This document shows positions 17,868 to 24,857 of a stretch of DNA of 64,000 bases, piece after piece. A program made the position numbers and the translations under genes. The DNA comes from Acidovorax facilis (lineage in GTDB: Bacteria; Pseudomonadota; Gammaproteobacteria; Burkholderiales; Burkholderiaceae_C), in contig NZ_JAMXAX010000005.1 in assembly GCF_023913775.1 (NCBI RefSeq), positions 47,002 to 111,001 of the forward strand, given 5' to 3'. Every line of letters starts with the position of its first letter. Within the stretch, counting starts at the first letter, position 1. Below the pieces are notes generated by a model. The model searched no databases and had not been told where the DNA came from. It worked only from the letters and a program-made list of their open reading frames with translations.

Positions 17868-18299
17868 TTGAAAAGTTTCGGTGTCGAAATTCCCTTTGTC
17901 CACCACCTGGGCTTTACGCTGCAGCGTATGGAAGGCGGCGAGTCTGAGCTGCATTACGAAGCCCAGCCCGAGCACTTGAACTCGTTTGCCGTGACCCACG
18001 GCGGTGCGTCGATGACGCTGCTGGACGTGACCATGGCCACGGCGGCGCGCAGCGACACGCCCGACATGGGCGTGGTCACCATTGAGATGAAGACCAGCTT
18101 CATGCAGCCCGCACGCGGGCCGCTGGTGGCCAAGGGGCGGCTCATTCACCGCACGGCCACCATGGCTTTTACCGAAGGCACGGTGTATGACGCGCAGGGC
18201 AAGGTGTGTTGCCATGCCACCGGCACGTTCAAGTACGTGCGGCGCCTGCCAGTCGATGGGCGCAATGTGAATGACCTCAAGGTCATTTCCACCGATTGA
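17868..18299 (+). CDS. PaaI-family hotdog thioesterase
   Basis: A 143-residue hotdog-fold acyl-CoA thioesterase. The family signature HGGASMTLLDVTMATAAR lies at about residues 44-61, followed by VTIEMKTSFMQPA. The start is a TTG at 17868 with TGAGGAAATCCC upstream; no ATG gives a better N-terminus. It could release free acid from CoA esters to recycle CoA during catabolism by the surrounding genes. Substrate length is not predictable. Confidence 0.83.
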   Translation: MKSFGVEIPFVHHLGFTLQRMEGGESELHYEAQPEHLNSFAVTHGGASMTLLDVTMATAARSDTPDMGVVTIEMKTSFMQPARGPLVAKGRLIHRTATMAFTEGTVYDAQGKVCCHATGTFKYVRRLPVDGRNVNDLKVISTD

Positions 18300-18318
18300 G
18301 TCAGATTTTTAAGTCAAA

Positions 18319-18366
18319 TTGGCCTCTAGCGCTTTATCTATAAGCGCTGGCAGCTATTGAATTCAT
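18319..18366 (+). repeat. AGCGCTT hairpin repeat, copy R1
   Basis: A short dispersed repeat: TTGGCCTCT, then AGCGCTT-TATCTAT-AAGCGCT (7-bp perfect arms), then GGCAGCTATTGAATTCAT. It lies 20 bp after the thioesterase stop. Further copies are at 23798, 39893, 45897 (reverse) and 53398 (reverse). Confidence 0.8.
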
Positions 18367-18394
18367 AGTGATAGACATTCTGAAGGAGCCTCTC

Positions 18395-19411
18395 ATGCCA
18401 CGCAACCAACAAATCGTTCTCGACAACCGCCCCCAAGGCGAAGCCGTGGCCAGCAACTTCAAGCTGGTGGCCACCGACACGCCGGCGCTCAAGGACGGCG
18501 AGGTGCTGGTGCGCCACCACTTTCTGAGCCTGGACCCCTATATGCGTGGCCGCATGAACGAGAGCAAGAGCTACGCCGCATCGCAGGCGCTGGGCGAAGT
18601 CATGATCGGCGGCACCGTGGGCGAGGTGGCCGAAAGCAAGCACCCCAAGTACGCGGTGGGCGACAAGGTGGTGGGCATGGGTGGCTGGCAGGAGTACAGC
18701 GTGGTCAATGCCGAGCAGCCCGGCGCGCTGCGCAAGGTCGATACGACCCATGTGCCGCTGTCGCACTACCTGGGCGCCGTGGGCATGCCTGGCGTGACCG
18801 CCTGGTACGGACTGGTCAAGATCATTGCGCCCAAGGAAGGCGACACCGTGGTGGTGAGCGCCGCTACTGGCGCCGTGGGCAGCGCCTTTGCCGCTCTGGC
18901 CAAGGCCCGGGGCTGCCGTGCGGTGGGCATTGCCGGTGGCGCCGACAAGTGCAAGTACGCAGTGGAAGAGCTGGGCTTTGACGCCTGCATCGACTACAAG
19001 GAACACAGCGACGTGAAGGCCATGTCCAAGGCCCTGAAGGAAGCCTGCCCCAACGGCATCGACGGCTACTTCGAGAACGTGGGCGGCTGGATCATGGACG
19101 CCGTCATGCTGCGCATGAACGCCTTCAGCCGCATTGCCCTGTGCGGGATGATCGCTGGCTACGACGGCGCGCCGCTGCCCATGGCCAACCCCGCGCTCAT
19201 GCTCATCAACCGCATGAAGGTCGAAGGTTTCATTGTGAGCGAGCACATGGAAGTCTGGCCTGATGCCCTCAAGGAACTGGGCACGCTGGTCGGCACCGGC
19301 AAGCTGCGCCCACGCGAGACCATTGCGCAGGGCATCGCCGCTGCGCCCGAGGCCTTCCTGGGCCTGCTCAAGGGCAAGAACTTTGGCAAACAGCTGGTGA
19401 AGCTGATCTGA
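18395..19411 (+). CDS. NADP-dependent oxidoreductase, CurA / leukotriene-B4-dehydrogenase-like MDR
   Basis: A 338-residue zinc-free medium-chain dehydrogenase/reductase. Family landmarks are LSLDPYMRGRM near residue 45, the nucleotide-binding loop AATGAVGS at about residue 156, and DGYFENVGG at about 222. Such enzymes reduce activated double bonds of ketones or aldehydes with NADPH. The ATG at 18395 is preceded by GAAGGAGCC; a GTG at 18368 is in frame but lies ahead of this ribosome-binding site. Its TGA overlaps the ATG of the following GNAT gene. Confidence 0.88.
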   Translation: MPRNQQIVLDNRPQGEAVASNFKLVATDTPALKDGEVLVRHHFLSLDPYMRGRMNESKSYAASQALGEVMIGGTVGEVAESKHPKYAVGDKVVGMGGWQEYSVVNAEQPGALRKVDTTHVPLSHYLGAVGMPGVTAWYGLVKIIAPKEGDTVVVSAATGAVGSAFAALAKARGCRAVGIAGGADKCKYAVEELGFDACIDYKEHSDVKAMSKALKEACPNGIDGYFENVGGWIMDAVMLRMNAFSRIALCGMIAGYDGAPLPMANPALMLINRMKVEGFIVSEHMEVWPDALKELGTLVGTGKLRPRETIAQGIAAAPEAFLGLLKGKNFGKQLVKLI

Positions 19412-19875
19412 TGATGCTGAGGTGGACCTGGGCCCGCTTCGACGACCTCGGCGTGCACGCCCTGCACGATGCGCTGGCGCTGCGCTGCAAGGTGTTCATC
19501 CTGGAGCAGGGCCCTTACCAGGACCCGGACGGAGCGGACAAGCAGTCCTACCACCTGCTGGGCTACGACGAGGCCGGGGTGGCGCAGGCCTGTCTGCGCG
19601 TGGTGGACCCGGGCGTGAACTACCCCGAGCCCTCCATCGGCCGCGTGGTCACCGCCAAGGAAGCGCGCGGCAACGGCACGGGCAGGGCGCTGATGGCCGA
19701 GGGCATCGCTCGCTGCAGCCAGGCATGGCCGGGGCGGGGCATCCGCATCAGTGCGCAGGCGCACCTGCAGGGCTTCTACGGCAGCCTGGGCTTTGAGACC
19801 GTGTCCGATGAGTACCTGGAAGACGATATCCCCCACATCGAAATGCTGAGGCGGGGTGACAGCCCCGCCGCCTGA
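19411..19875 (+). CDS. ElaA-like GNAT acetyltransferase
   Basis: A 154-residue GNAT-fold N-acetyltransferase resembling E. coli ElaA. Landmarks are LRCKVFILEQGPYQDPDG, IGRVVTAKEARGNGTGRALM (acetyl-CoA-binding loop) and the C-terminal QAHLQGFYGSLGF...DIPHIEM. Two tandem ATG codons at 19411 and 19414 are possible starts, overlapping the upstream stop. Acceptor unknown. Confidence 0.85.
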   Translation: MMLRWTWARFDDLGVHALHDALALRCKVFILEQGPYQDPDGADKQSYHLLGYDEAGVAQACLRVVDPGVNYPEPSIGRVVTAKEARGNGTGRALMAEGIARCSQAWPGRGIRISAQAHLQGFYGSLGFETVSDEYLEDDIPHIEMLRRGDSPAA

Positions 19876-19884
19876 GGAGCCGCC

Positions 19885-21555
19885 ATGACCGCTGCCAGCC
19901 CTGCCGCCACCCATGAGGTGTTCAACCAGAGCACGCCCTGGGCCGATGTGAACCTCTTCACCGCCAACCAGCCCTTGCAGGACGCGCTGCGCCTGCATGC
20001 CCCCAGCCTGCCGCTGGCGGGCCTCGCGGCGCTGGGCGCGGAGATGGGATCGGCCGAAATGCAGACCCATGCTCGGCTCGCCAACACCTACAAGCCCCAA
20101 CTGCGCACCCACGACCGCTTCGGCCACCGCACCGATGTGGTGGAGTTCCACCCCAGCTACCACGCGCTCATCGGCACTGCGCTGCGCCACGGCCTGCACG
20201 CCACGCCGTGGTCGCGCCAGGACACGGGCCACGCGCATACCGAGCGGGCCGCAGGCTTCATGCTGTTCACCGAAGCCGAGCCCTCGGTGCTGTGCCCCGT
20301 GTCGATGAGCTACGCCGTGACCCCGGCATTGCGAGGCAATTCAGCGGTATGGGCGGACTGGAGCAAGGGTTTGGCGAGCACGCAGTACGACCCGCGCCTC
20401 GCGCTGTTCTCGCAGAAATCCGCGCTCACCATGGGCATGGGCATGACCGAGAAGCAGGGCGGATCGGACGTGCGCGCCAACACCACACAGGCTGTGCACG
20501 ATGGTGACGATGCCTGGGGCGCGCGCTACCGCATCACCGGCCACAAATGGTTCTTCTCGGCCCCCATGTGCGATGCGTTCCTGATCCTGGCGCAGGCGCC
20601 CGGCGGGCTCACCTGCTTCTTCCTGCCGCGTGTGTTGCCGGATGGTGGTGAAGGGGCGGTCAACACGATCCGCATCCAGCGCCTGAAAGACAAGCTGGGC
20701 AACCACGCCAACGCGAGTTCCGAGGTCGAATTTATCGGCGCCACGGCCTGGCGCGTGGGCGAGGAGGGCCGGGGCGTGGCGCAGATCCTGGAGATGGGCA
20801 CCATGACGCGGCTCGATTGCGCTTTAGGCACCAGCGGCCTCATGCGCCAGGCGCTCAGCATCGCTCTGCACCACACGCGCCAGCGCTCGGCCTTTGGCAA
20901 GAAGCTCATCGACCAGCCACTCATGCGCAACGTGCTCGCCGATCTGGCGCTGGAAAGTGAAGCGGCTACCGCTCTCTCCATAAGGCTTGCGAGCGCCTTT
21001 GACCACAAAGACAAGAGCGAGCACGAGGCCATCATGGACCGCCTGCTCACACCCGTGGCTAAGTTCTGGGTGTGCAAGCGCGGCAGCGTGTTTGCGCAGG
21101 AGGCCATGGAATGCCTGGGCGGCAACGGCTATGTGGAAGAGGGCGGCGAAGGCGTGATGGCCCGCATCTACCGCGAGATGCCGCTTAACTCCATCTGGGA
21201 AGGCGCGGGAAACATCATGGCGCTGGATTTGATGCGCGCCGTGCGCCGCGCCGACACCGCTGCCGCTCTGGACGCCGAACTGGCACCCGCACGCGGCGCC
21301 CACCCGGCGCTGGACCGTCTGGCCGGCGCATTGCCCCTGCGCGTGGACGCCATGACCACCGAGGCCGAGGCCCGGCGCCTCGCGCAGGATGTGGCGCTGG
21401 CCGTGCAGGCGGCCCTGCTGCTGCGCAGTGCGCCCGGTGCCGTTTTCCGCGCGTTTTGCGACTCGCGCCTCTCCGGCGACTGGGGCTACAGCTTTGGCAC
21501 GCTGGGCGCGGGTGTAAACCTTGACGCCATCCTGGCCCGTGCGCTCCCTGCATGA
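19885..21555 (+). CDS. aidB: AidB-like acyl-CoA dehydrogenase-family protein
   Basis: A 556-residue protein closely resembling E. coli AidB through its length, including GMGMTEKQGGSDVRANTTQ, RLKDKLGNHANAS, MTRLDCALG and YREMPLNSIWEGAGNIM. AidB belongs to the acyl-CoA dehydrogenase superfamily, binds FAD and DNA and is part of the adaptive response to alkylation in E. coli; its enzymatic role is debated. The ATG at 19885 lies 9 bp after the GNAT stop. An alkyltransferase gene (Ogt type) is about 2.3 kb downstream, which makes a link to alkylation defence possible, but the neighbours are mainly acyl-CoA genes. Confidence 0.87.
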   Translation: MTAASPAATHEVFNQSTPWADVNLFTANQPLQDALRLHAPSLPLAGLAALGAEMGSAEMQTHARLANTYKPQLRTHDRFGHRTDVVEFHPSYHALIGTALRHGLHATPWSRQDTGHAHTERAAGFMLFTEAEPSVLCPVSMSYAVTPALRGNSAVWADWSKGLASTQYDPRLALFSQKSALTMGMGMTEKQGGSDVRANTTQAVHDGDDAWGARYRITGHKWFFSAPMCDAFLILAQAPGGLTCFFLPRVLPDGGEGAVNTIRIQRLKDKLGNHANASSEVEFIGATAWRVGEEGRGVAQILEMGTMTRLDCALGTSGLMRQALSIALHHTRQRSAFGKKLIDQPLMRNVLADLALESEAATALSIRLASAFDHKDKSEHEAIMDRLLTPVAKFWVCKRGSVFAQEAMECLGGNGYVEEGGEGVMARIYREMPLNSIWEGAGNIMALDLMRAVRRADTAAALDAELAPARGAHPALDRLAGALPLRVDAMTTEAEARRLAQDVALAVQAALLLRSAPGAVFRAFCDSRLSGDWGYSFGTLGAGVNLDAILARALPA

Positions 21556-21676
21556 AGCTCCCCCTGAGTCGCTTCGCGCCTTCCCCCTCTCTCGACTCAC
21601 TGCGTGAGTCGGGAGGGGGACGCCCCCAGCGCGGCGGGGCGGCCCTTGCGCGGGGGCGCTGGCTTTGGCTGCGCCA
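21556..21676 (+). repeat. GC-rich hairpin repeat, copy E3
   Basis: Third copy. It begins at the base after the aidB-type stop codon, with CCCCCTGAGTCGCTTCGCGC identical to copy E1. Its central hairpin is longer, with GACTCAC-TGC-GTGAGTC at the apex (21594-21610) on a C-rich/G-rich stem. It then returns to the E1 sequence GACGCCCCCAGCGCGGCG. Confidence 0.85.
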
Positions 21677-21741
21677 GGATCACACGTTGTCACCAGTGTC
21701 AGCTCCAGCGGGCACTTCGTAAATCTTCCGAGGAGTAACCC

Positions 21742-22674
21742 ATGTCCCACCTCATCCTGCACCACTACCCCTCGTCGCCGTTCTCCGAAAAGATCCGCGC
21801 GGTGCTCGGCTTCAAGCAGCTGGCCTGGAAGTCCGTGATCATCCCCAGCGTCATGCCCAAGCCCGATGTGGTGGCGCTCACGGGGGGTTACCGCAAGACG
21901 CCGTTCTTGCAGATCGGTGCCGACATCTATTGCGATTCGGCCCTCATCTGCGACGTGCTGGAGCATGAACAGCCCGAGCCGGTGCTGTACCCGCCGCACC
22001 TCAAGGGCGTGGCGCGTGTGTTTGCACAGTGGGCGGATAGCACGCTGTTCTGGGCCGCCATGGCCTACAACCTGCAGCCCAAAGGCGCTGCGGTGCTGTT
22101 TGCCAACTTGCCGCCTGCCGCCGCGCAAGTGTTTGGCGAAGACCGCCGTGAGATGAGCGCGGGCATGCAGCGCCTGCGACCGGCCGACGCGACGGCTGCC
22201 TACCGCTCGTACCTGCGCCGCATCGCCCACATGGCCGAGGAGCACGACTTTTTGTTTGGTGCTGAGCCCTGCCTGGCCGACTTTGCGGCCTACCACCCGC
22301 TGTGGTTCACGCGCCAATGTGTGCCGGTGATGGCCGACATCTTTGCCGCCACCCCCGCCGTGCTGGAGTGGATGGACCGCATCGCAGCGCTGGGCCATGG
22401 CCGCATGGAAAAGTTCAGCGCTCAGGACGCCGTCACGGTAGCTGCGGGCATGGACCCTTTGCCCCTGATGGACGACGTGTTCCAGGACGAACACGGCATC
22501 CCGCTGGGCAGCCAGGTCACGATTTCCGCCGAGAGCTTTGGCACGGAGCCCACCGAGGGCGAGCTGATTGCTGCCACCCGCACCCGCTACACGCTGCGGC
22601 GTACCGACCCGCGCGCGGGCACGGTGCATGTGCACTTCCCGCGCATTGGGTATGTTCTAAGACCATCCCCCTGA
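21742..22674 (+). CDS. Glutathione S-transferase family protein
   Basis: A 310-residue protein with an N-terminal thioredoxin-like GST domain (about 1-80; LHHYPSSPFSEKIR, then TPFLQIGADIYCDSALI) and an alpha-helical C-terminal domain, followed by a further 90 residues with beta-type sequence (QVTISAESFG...RTDPRAGTVHVHFPRIGY). The ATG at 21742 follows GAGGAGTAACCC. The last four codons (RPSP) and the stop TGA lie inside the GC-rich repeat E4, so the natural C-terminus may have been altered. Substrate unknown. Confidence 0.85.
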   Translation: MSHLILHHYPSSPFSEKIRAVLGFKQLAWKSVIIPSVMPKPDVVALTGGYRKTPFLQIGADIYCDSALICDVLEHEQPEPVLYPPHLKGVARVFAQWADSTLFWAAMAYNLQPKGAAVLFANLPPAAAQVFGEDRREMSAGMQRLRPADATAAYRSYLRRIAHMAEEHDFLFGAEPCLADFAAYHPLWFTRQCVPVMADIFAATPAVLEWMDRIAALGHGRMEKFSAQDAVTVAAGMDPLPLMDDVFQDEHGIPLGSQVTISAESFGTEPTEGELIAATRTRYTLRRTDPRAGTVHVHFPRIGYVLRPSP

Positions 22675-22805
22675 GCGGCTGTGCCGCTTCCCCCTTCTCT
22701 CGGCTTCGCCGGGAAGGGGGACGACGCCCTCGCACGCAAGCGAGGCGCCGCATACGCGGCTCGGCGGCCCTTGCTCGGCGTCCCCGGTGTGGGCCCCGCC
22801 AGTTT
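22664..22805 (+). repeat. GC-rich hairpin repeat, copy E4, supplying a stop codon
   Basis: Fourth copy. CCATCCCCCTGAGCGGC at the left end provides the TGA that stops the GST-like gene. The hairpin CCCCCTT...AAGGGGG has the apex CGGC-TTC-GCCG as in E2. An insertion rich in CGC/GCG (22725-22762) makes this copy longer, before GGCGGCCCTTGCTCGGCG. Confidence 0.82.
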
Positions 22806-22850
22806 CAGCCCAACGCTCTAAATTGTTACGGACTCAAGGAGACAAAAACC

Positions 22851-23756
22851 ATGATCGACAACTTTTCCGGCAAAACCGCCGTTCTCACTGGCGCAGGCTC
22901 GGGCTTTGGCCTGGAATGCGCGCGCATCGGTGCCCGCCTCGGCATGAACCTGGTGCTGGTGGATGTGCAGCAGGACGCGCTGGACGCCGCCGCTGCCGAG
23001 ATGCAGGCCGCAGGCAGCCAGGTGCTGGCCCGCAAGGTGGATGTATCGAACGCTGCGCAGATGGAGCAGCTGGCCGCCGATGTGCAGCAGCGCTTTGGCG
23101 CGCCGCACCTGGTGTTCAACAACGCGGGTGTGGGCGCGGGCGGGCTGGTGTGGGAGAACTCGGTCAAGGACTGGGAATGGGTGCTGGGCGTGAACCTGTG
23201 GGGCGTGGTGCACGGTGTGCGCCTGTTCACTCCCATGATGCTGGCAGCGGCCAAGGCTGACCCCGCCTGGCGCGGCCACATCGTCAACACCGCCAGCATG
23301 GCGGGCCTGCTGGCGGCGCCCAACATGGGTATCTACAACGTGAGCAAGCACGCAGTGGTCAGTCTGTCGGAAACGCTGTACCAGGATTTGTCGCTGGTCA
23401 CTGACCAGATCGGCGCCAGCGTGCTGTGCCCCTTCTTTGTGCCCACCGGCATCAACCAAAGCCACCGCAACCGCCCCGGCGACCTGCCTGCCGAAAAGCC
23501 CACCAAGAGCCAGCTCATCGGCCAGGCCATGAGCGACAAGGCCGTGGGCAGCGGCAAGGTGACCGCCGCCGAGGTAGCGCAAAAAGTGTTCGACGCAGCG
23601 GCTCAAGGCCAGTTCTACATCTACAGCCACCCCAAGGCACTGGCCTCGGTGCAGACGCGCATGGAAGACGTGATGATGGGCCGCAACCCCACCGACCCGT
23701 TTGCCGCCAAGCCCGAGCTGGGCGCGCAACTGCGCGCGGCGCTGCGGGCCGATTGA
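22851..23756 (+). CDS. SDR-family NAD(P)-dependent oxidoreductase
   Basis: A 301-residue classical SDR, longer than average. It has TGAGSGFG near residue 13, NNAGVGAGG near 89 and the catalytic YNVSK with Tyr162 and Lys166. The ATG at 22851 follows CAAGGAGACAAAAACC; the frame is open far upstream, but that part crosses the repeat and the GST gene. The C-terminal region (QTRMEDVMMGRNPTDPF) is typical of a Burkholderiales SDR subgroup with acyl-CoA gene neighbours. Substrate unknown. Confidence 0.87.
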   Translation: MIDNFSGKTAVLTGAGSGFGLECARIGARLGMNLVLVDVQQDALDAAAAEMQAAGSQVLARKVDVSNAAQMEQLAADVQQRFGAPHLVFNNAGVGAGGLVWENSVKDWEWVLGVNLWGVVHGVRLFTPMMLAAAKADPAWRGHIVNTASMAGLLAAPNMGIYNVSKHAVVSLSETLYQDLSLVTDQIGASVLCPFFVPTGINQSHRNRPGDLPAEKPTKSQLIGQAMSDKAVGSGKVTAAEVAQKVFDAAAQGQFYIYSHPKALASVQTRMEDVMMGRNPTDPFAAKPELGAQLRAALRAD

Positions 23757-23797
23757 TGGCGCACGCGCATGCTTTGGTGCCGAAAATATGAGAAAAA

Positions 23798-23840
23798 TTA
23801 GCCTCTAGCGCTTATCCAGTAAGCGCTGGTAGCTATAAAA
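23798..23840 (+). repeat. AGCGCTT hairpin repeat, copy R2
   Basis: TTAGCCTCT, then AGCGCTT-ATCCAGT-AAGCGCT and GGTAGCTATAAAA. Same orientation as R1. It lies between the SDR stop and the ogt-type gene. Confidence 0.8.
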
Positions 23841-23880
23841 AGAGTAGTGAACACCAAGCCTGCAAGGATGGACCCGCACT

Positions 23881-24441
23881 GTGCCTGATGCCGCCCCTGG
23901 CCACGGCCATGCGCTGTTCGACACCGCCATCGGCACCTGCGGCATTGCCTGGGGTCCGGGCGGCATCGTGGCCGTGCAATTGCCCGAGGCGGATGCCGAG
24001 GCGACCCGGGCGCGTTTGCTGCGCAGCCATTCACACTGCGCGCAGTCTGGGGAGCCCCCCGCCACCGTGCGCAGCGCCATCGAAGGCATCCAGGCGCTGC
24101 TGGCGGGGCACCCCCGCGACCTGTGCGAGGTGCCGCTCGACATGTCCGGCATTTCGCCGTCTCACCAGCAGGTCTATGCCATTGCCCGGGCCATCCCGCC
24201 GGGCAGCACGCGCACCTATGGCGAGGTGGCCGAACAGATCGGCAGCAAGGGCCTGTCGCGCGCCGTGGGGCAGGCGCTGGGCCTGAACCCGTTTGCGCCC
24301 GTGGTGCCGTGCCACCGGGTGCTGGCTGCGGGTGACCGGCCGGGCGGCTTTTCGGCCGGAGGCGGCGCGCTGACCAAGCTGCGCATGCTGCAGATTGAAG
24401 GCGTGTGCCCGGGTGGAACACCATCGCTCTTTGATTGGTAA
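23881..24441 (+). CDS. Methylated-DNA-[protein]-cysteine S-methyltransferase (Ogt type)
   Basis: A 186-residue O6-alkylguanine repair protein transferring the alkyl group to its own cysteine. The active-site motif PVVPCHRVLAAG holds Cys144. Upstream are ISPSHQQVYAIARAIPPGSTRTYGEVAEQIG, the DNA-binding HTH, and the RAVGQALGLNPF turn. No Ada-type N-terminal domain is present. The start is a GTG at 23881 with AAGGA about 14 bases upstream; no better start was found. Confidence 0.87.
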   Translation: MPDAAPGHGHALFDTAIGTCGIAWGPGGIVAVQLPEADAEATRARLLRSHSHCAQSGEPPATVRSAIEGIQALLAGHPRDLCEVPLDMSGISPSHQQVYAIARAIPPGSTRTYGEVAEQIGSKGLSRAVGQALGLNPFAPVVPCHRVLAAGDRPGGFSAGGGALTKLRMLQIEGVCPGGTPSLFDW

Positions 24442-24603
24442 CTGATCGTTTCAGTTCTTGGTGGGTTGCCTTTGGGCTGAAAAAGGCCTCTCTGGTGGTC
24501 TGTTCGACAGCGTACAGACTCGCGGCCCCAGCCCCTTGTACAAGAGGATCAGAGCGCTGCCGCAACGCGGTGGCGCCATTCACTTGTGTACCAGGAGCCG
24601 CCT

Positions 24604-24846
24604 ATGTCCCATCCATCCACCCTTGCCTCTGCGTGGGACACGTCTTGCGTCGGGCAGCCGGCAGACGTATCGCTGCTGGAGCTTTCCCGCCTGGGTGAAC
24701 ACTTGGCGCACTGCGGCGCCTTGCGCGGGCCGGTGGACCAGTTGCTCGCTGGTGCTGCATGGCTGCAGACCCTGGTGGCCGAACATGTGGTGACCGTTGC
24801 ACTCTTGATCACGTTGCTGGTGGGGGTCGTATCGCTGGTGCGATAG
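24604..24846 (+). CDS. Small predicted membrane-anchored protein upstream of cyclic glucan synthase
   Basis: An 80-residue protein not recognised. Most of it is soluble (LELSRLGEHLAHCGALRGPVDQLL), and a C-terminal hydrophobic segment (VTVALLITLLVGVVSLV) ends the protein, as in a tail-anchored or single-pass protein. The ATG at 24604 has CAGGAG seven bases upstream. It ends 11 bp before the ndvB-type start, so the two are probably one operon. It may be an accessory of the glucan synthase, but only position supports this. Confidence 0.6.
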   Translation: MSHPSTLASAWDTSCVGQPADVSLLELSRLGEHLAHCGALRGPVDQLLAGAAWLQTLVAEHVVTVALLITLLVGVVSLVR

Positions 24847-24857
24847 GGGGCGCACGC

